Notes under the pieces: generated by a model
What the model was told of the DNA's origin: nothing
The model's database searches: none
The model's input: the letters and a program-made list of their open reading frames with translations, nothing else
Shown here: positions 6,345-7,304 of the stretch, in pieces
Position numbering within the stretch: position 1 is the first letter of the stretch
Layout: every line of letters starts with the position of its first letter
NCBI GenBank assembly: GCA_027012915.1
Contig: JALUYN010000595.1
Location: forward strand, 1 to 7,304
Direction: 5' to 3'
DNA: 7,304 nucleotides
Source: Cellvibrionaceae bacterium
GTDB taxonomy: Bacteria; Pseudomonadota; Gammaproteobacteria; Pseudomonadales; Cellvibrionaceae
Program-made: the position numbers and the translations under genes

Positions 6345-7304
6345 AACGGCTGATCCAGTGGTTTGTGGAAAACCCCATCGCCGCAAACTTGCTGATGGTA
6401 CTGGTGATCGTGCTGGGCGTGGTCAACATGGCGCAGCTTAACAAGGAAGTCTTTCCCGGGGTGGAAACCGGGCGGGTACAAATTGCCATTCCCTACCCGG
6501 GCGCAGGCCCCAAGGAAGTGGAAGAGCAGGTGGTCAAGCGCGCCGAGGAAGCCATCGCCGACCTCGATGGCATCAAGAAAATTGAGTCCACCTCCCGACA
6601 GAATATGGGAACCCTGATTGTCGAGGCCATTAATGGCTATGACATCCAACGCCTGCTCAACGACATCAAGACCCGGGTAGACGCTATCTCCACCTTCCCC
6701 AACGACGCCGAACGCCCCCAGATCAGCGATTTGCTGTGGGAGAGCGAGATCATGTCCATTGGCGTATTCGGAGACGTCTCCGAAAAAGTATTAAAACAGG
6801 CAGGCGAGCAACTGCGTGATGATATCGCCCTGCTGCCCGGTATTTCCAAGGTGCGCCTGCAGGCCACCCGCGATGATGAGATGTCCATTGAGGTATCAGA
6901 ACAGGCGCTGCGCCGCTTTGGCCTCAGCTTCGAGCAGGTGGCTAACGCCATCCGCCAGGCCTCTCTCAACTTGCCCGCCGGCACAATCAAATCCGAGGGC
7001 GGCGACATTCAGCTGCAGACCCGCGGTCAGGCCTATGTGGCCAGCGATTTTGAAAACATTATTATCGATAGCCGCGCTGACGGTACCGAACTGACGTTGA
7101 AAGAAGTCGCCACCATCAAGGACGGTTTTTCCGAAGACAACCTGATTGCACACCTCAACGGTCAGCCTGCGGTGTTCCTGCGAGTCACCAGTTCTCAACA
7201 GCCGGACGTACTGAAATCGGCGGCCATCATCAGAGACTACCTGGAGCGCATTGGCCCAACCCTGCCCCCGGGCGTTAAAGCCGAGGTGTGGCAAGACTGG
7301 TCGG
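6341..7304 (+). CDS. RND efflux permease, AcrB/AcrD/AcrF family, N-terminal part (3' end outside window)
   Basis: A frame beginning at GTG 6341 stays open to the right edge (321 complete codons). It encodes the start of a resistance-nodulation-division inner-membrane transporter, which exports substrates using the proton gradient; family members usually exceed 1,000 residues, so about a third is visible. Residues 1-11 (V/M-K-R-L-I-Q-W-F-V-E-N, then P) resemble the usual amphipathic N-terminus. TM1 follows at about 12-31 (A-A-N-L-L-M-V-L-V-I-V-L-G-V-V). The first periplasmic porter region then has F-P-G-V-E, I-P-Y-P-G-A-G-P-K-E-V-E and D-G-I-K-K-I-E-S-T-S. The P-G-A-x-P-x-E-V-E pattern is characteristic of the family. 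Later segments include L-P-G-I-S-K-V-R-L (about 165-173) and L-T-L-K-E-V-A-T-I-K-D-G, typical of the porter subdomains. The proton-relay residues of TM4 are beyond the window. It overlaps the adaptor stop codon by four bases (GTGA). I cannot assign a substrate or a specific gene name. Confidence 0.93.
   Translation, partial: MKRLIQWFVENPIAANLLMVLVIVLGVVNMAQLNKEVFPGVETGRVQIAIPYPGAGPKEVEEQVVKRAEEAIADLDGIKKIESTSRQNMGTLIVEAINGYDIQRLLNDIKTRVDAISTFPNDAERPQISDLLWESEIMSIGVFGDVSEKVLKQAGEQLRDDIALLPGISKVRLQATRDDEMSIEVSEQALRRFGLSFEQVANAIRQASLNLPAGTIKSEGGDIQLQTRGQAYVASDFENIIIDSRADGTELTLKEVATIKDGFSEDNLIAHLNGQPAVFLRVTSSQQPDVLKSAAIIRDYLERIGPTLPPGVKAEVWQDWS

Noticed and set aside
6251..7294. Leftward frames opposite the RND permease
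   Set aside because: They are antisense to a clear AcrB-type frame that is open from 6341 to the window end; none has a recognisable product.

Overview
The window looks like chromosomal DNA from a gammaproteobacterium. The evidence is a proteobacterial-type GshA and a full-length Tex that both read closely like the enterobacterial and pseudomonad proteins, plus an HDOD-domain protein and an RND efflux operon. GC content is moderate to high. A marine, Cellvibrionales- or Pseudomonas-like lineage is my guess; the sequence does not prove it. I see no insertion sequence, phage gene, tRNA, rRNA or CRISPR array, and nothing that suggests recent transfer.

Layout from left to right. (1) Positions 2-364 (+) hold the C-terminal end of an HDOD-domain protein whose start lies outside the window. 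(2) It converges on a leftward cluster read tex (4842-2485), then a small conserved-looking gene of unknown function (2366-2049), then gshA (1979-393). A perfect GC-rich hairpin covers the HDOD stop codon between the convergent 3' ends. (3) A 269-bp divergent intergenic region (4843-5111) separates tex from a rightward efflux operon. It holds four inverted repeats, two candidate rightward promoters and a possible 10-codon leader ORF. (4) The efflux operon starts with a periplasmic adaptor (membrane fusion protein, 5112-6344). Its stop codon overlaps the GTG start of an RND inner-membrane permease (6341 onward) that runs off the right edge after 321 codons.

Functionally there are three themes. 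Tex is a nucleic-acid-binding transcription accessory protein, and GshA makes gamma-glutamylcysteine, the first step of glutathione synthesis. Their shared direction with one small gene between them suggests co-transcription, but the gaps of 118 and 69 bp leave room for internal promoters. The adaptor and permease are two of the three parts of a tripartite pump; no outer-membrane factor or local regulator is visible.

I did not find a clearly new biological system. The observations most worth a second look are the small gene between tex and gshA, the repeat-dense efflux-operon leader, and the non-ATG starts that the ribosome-binding sites favour for gshA and the adaptor.
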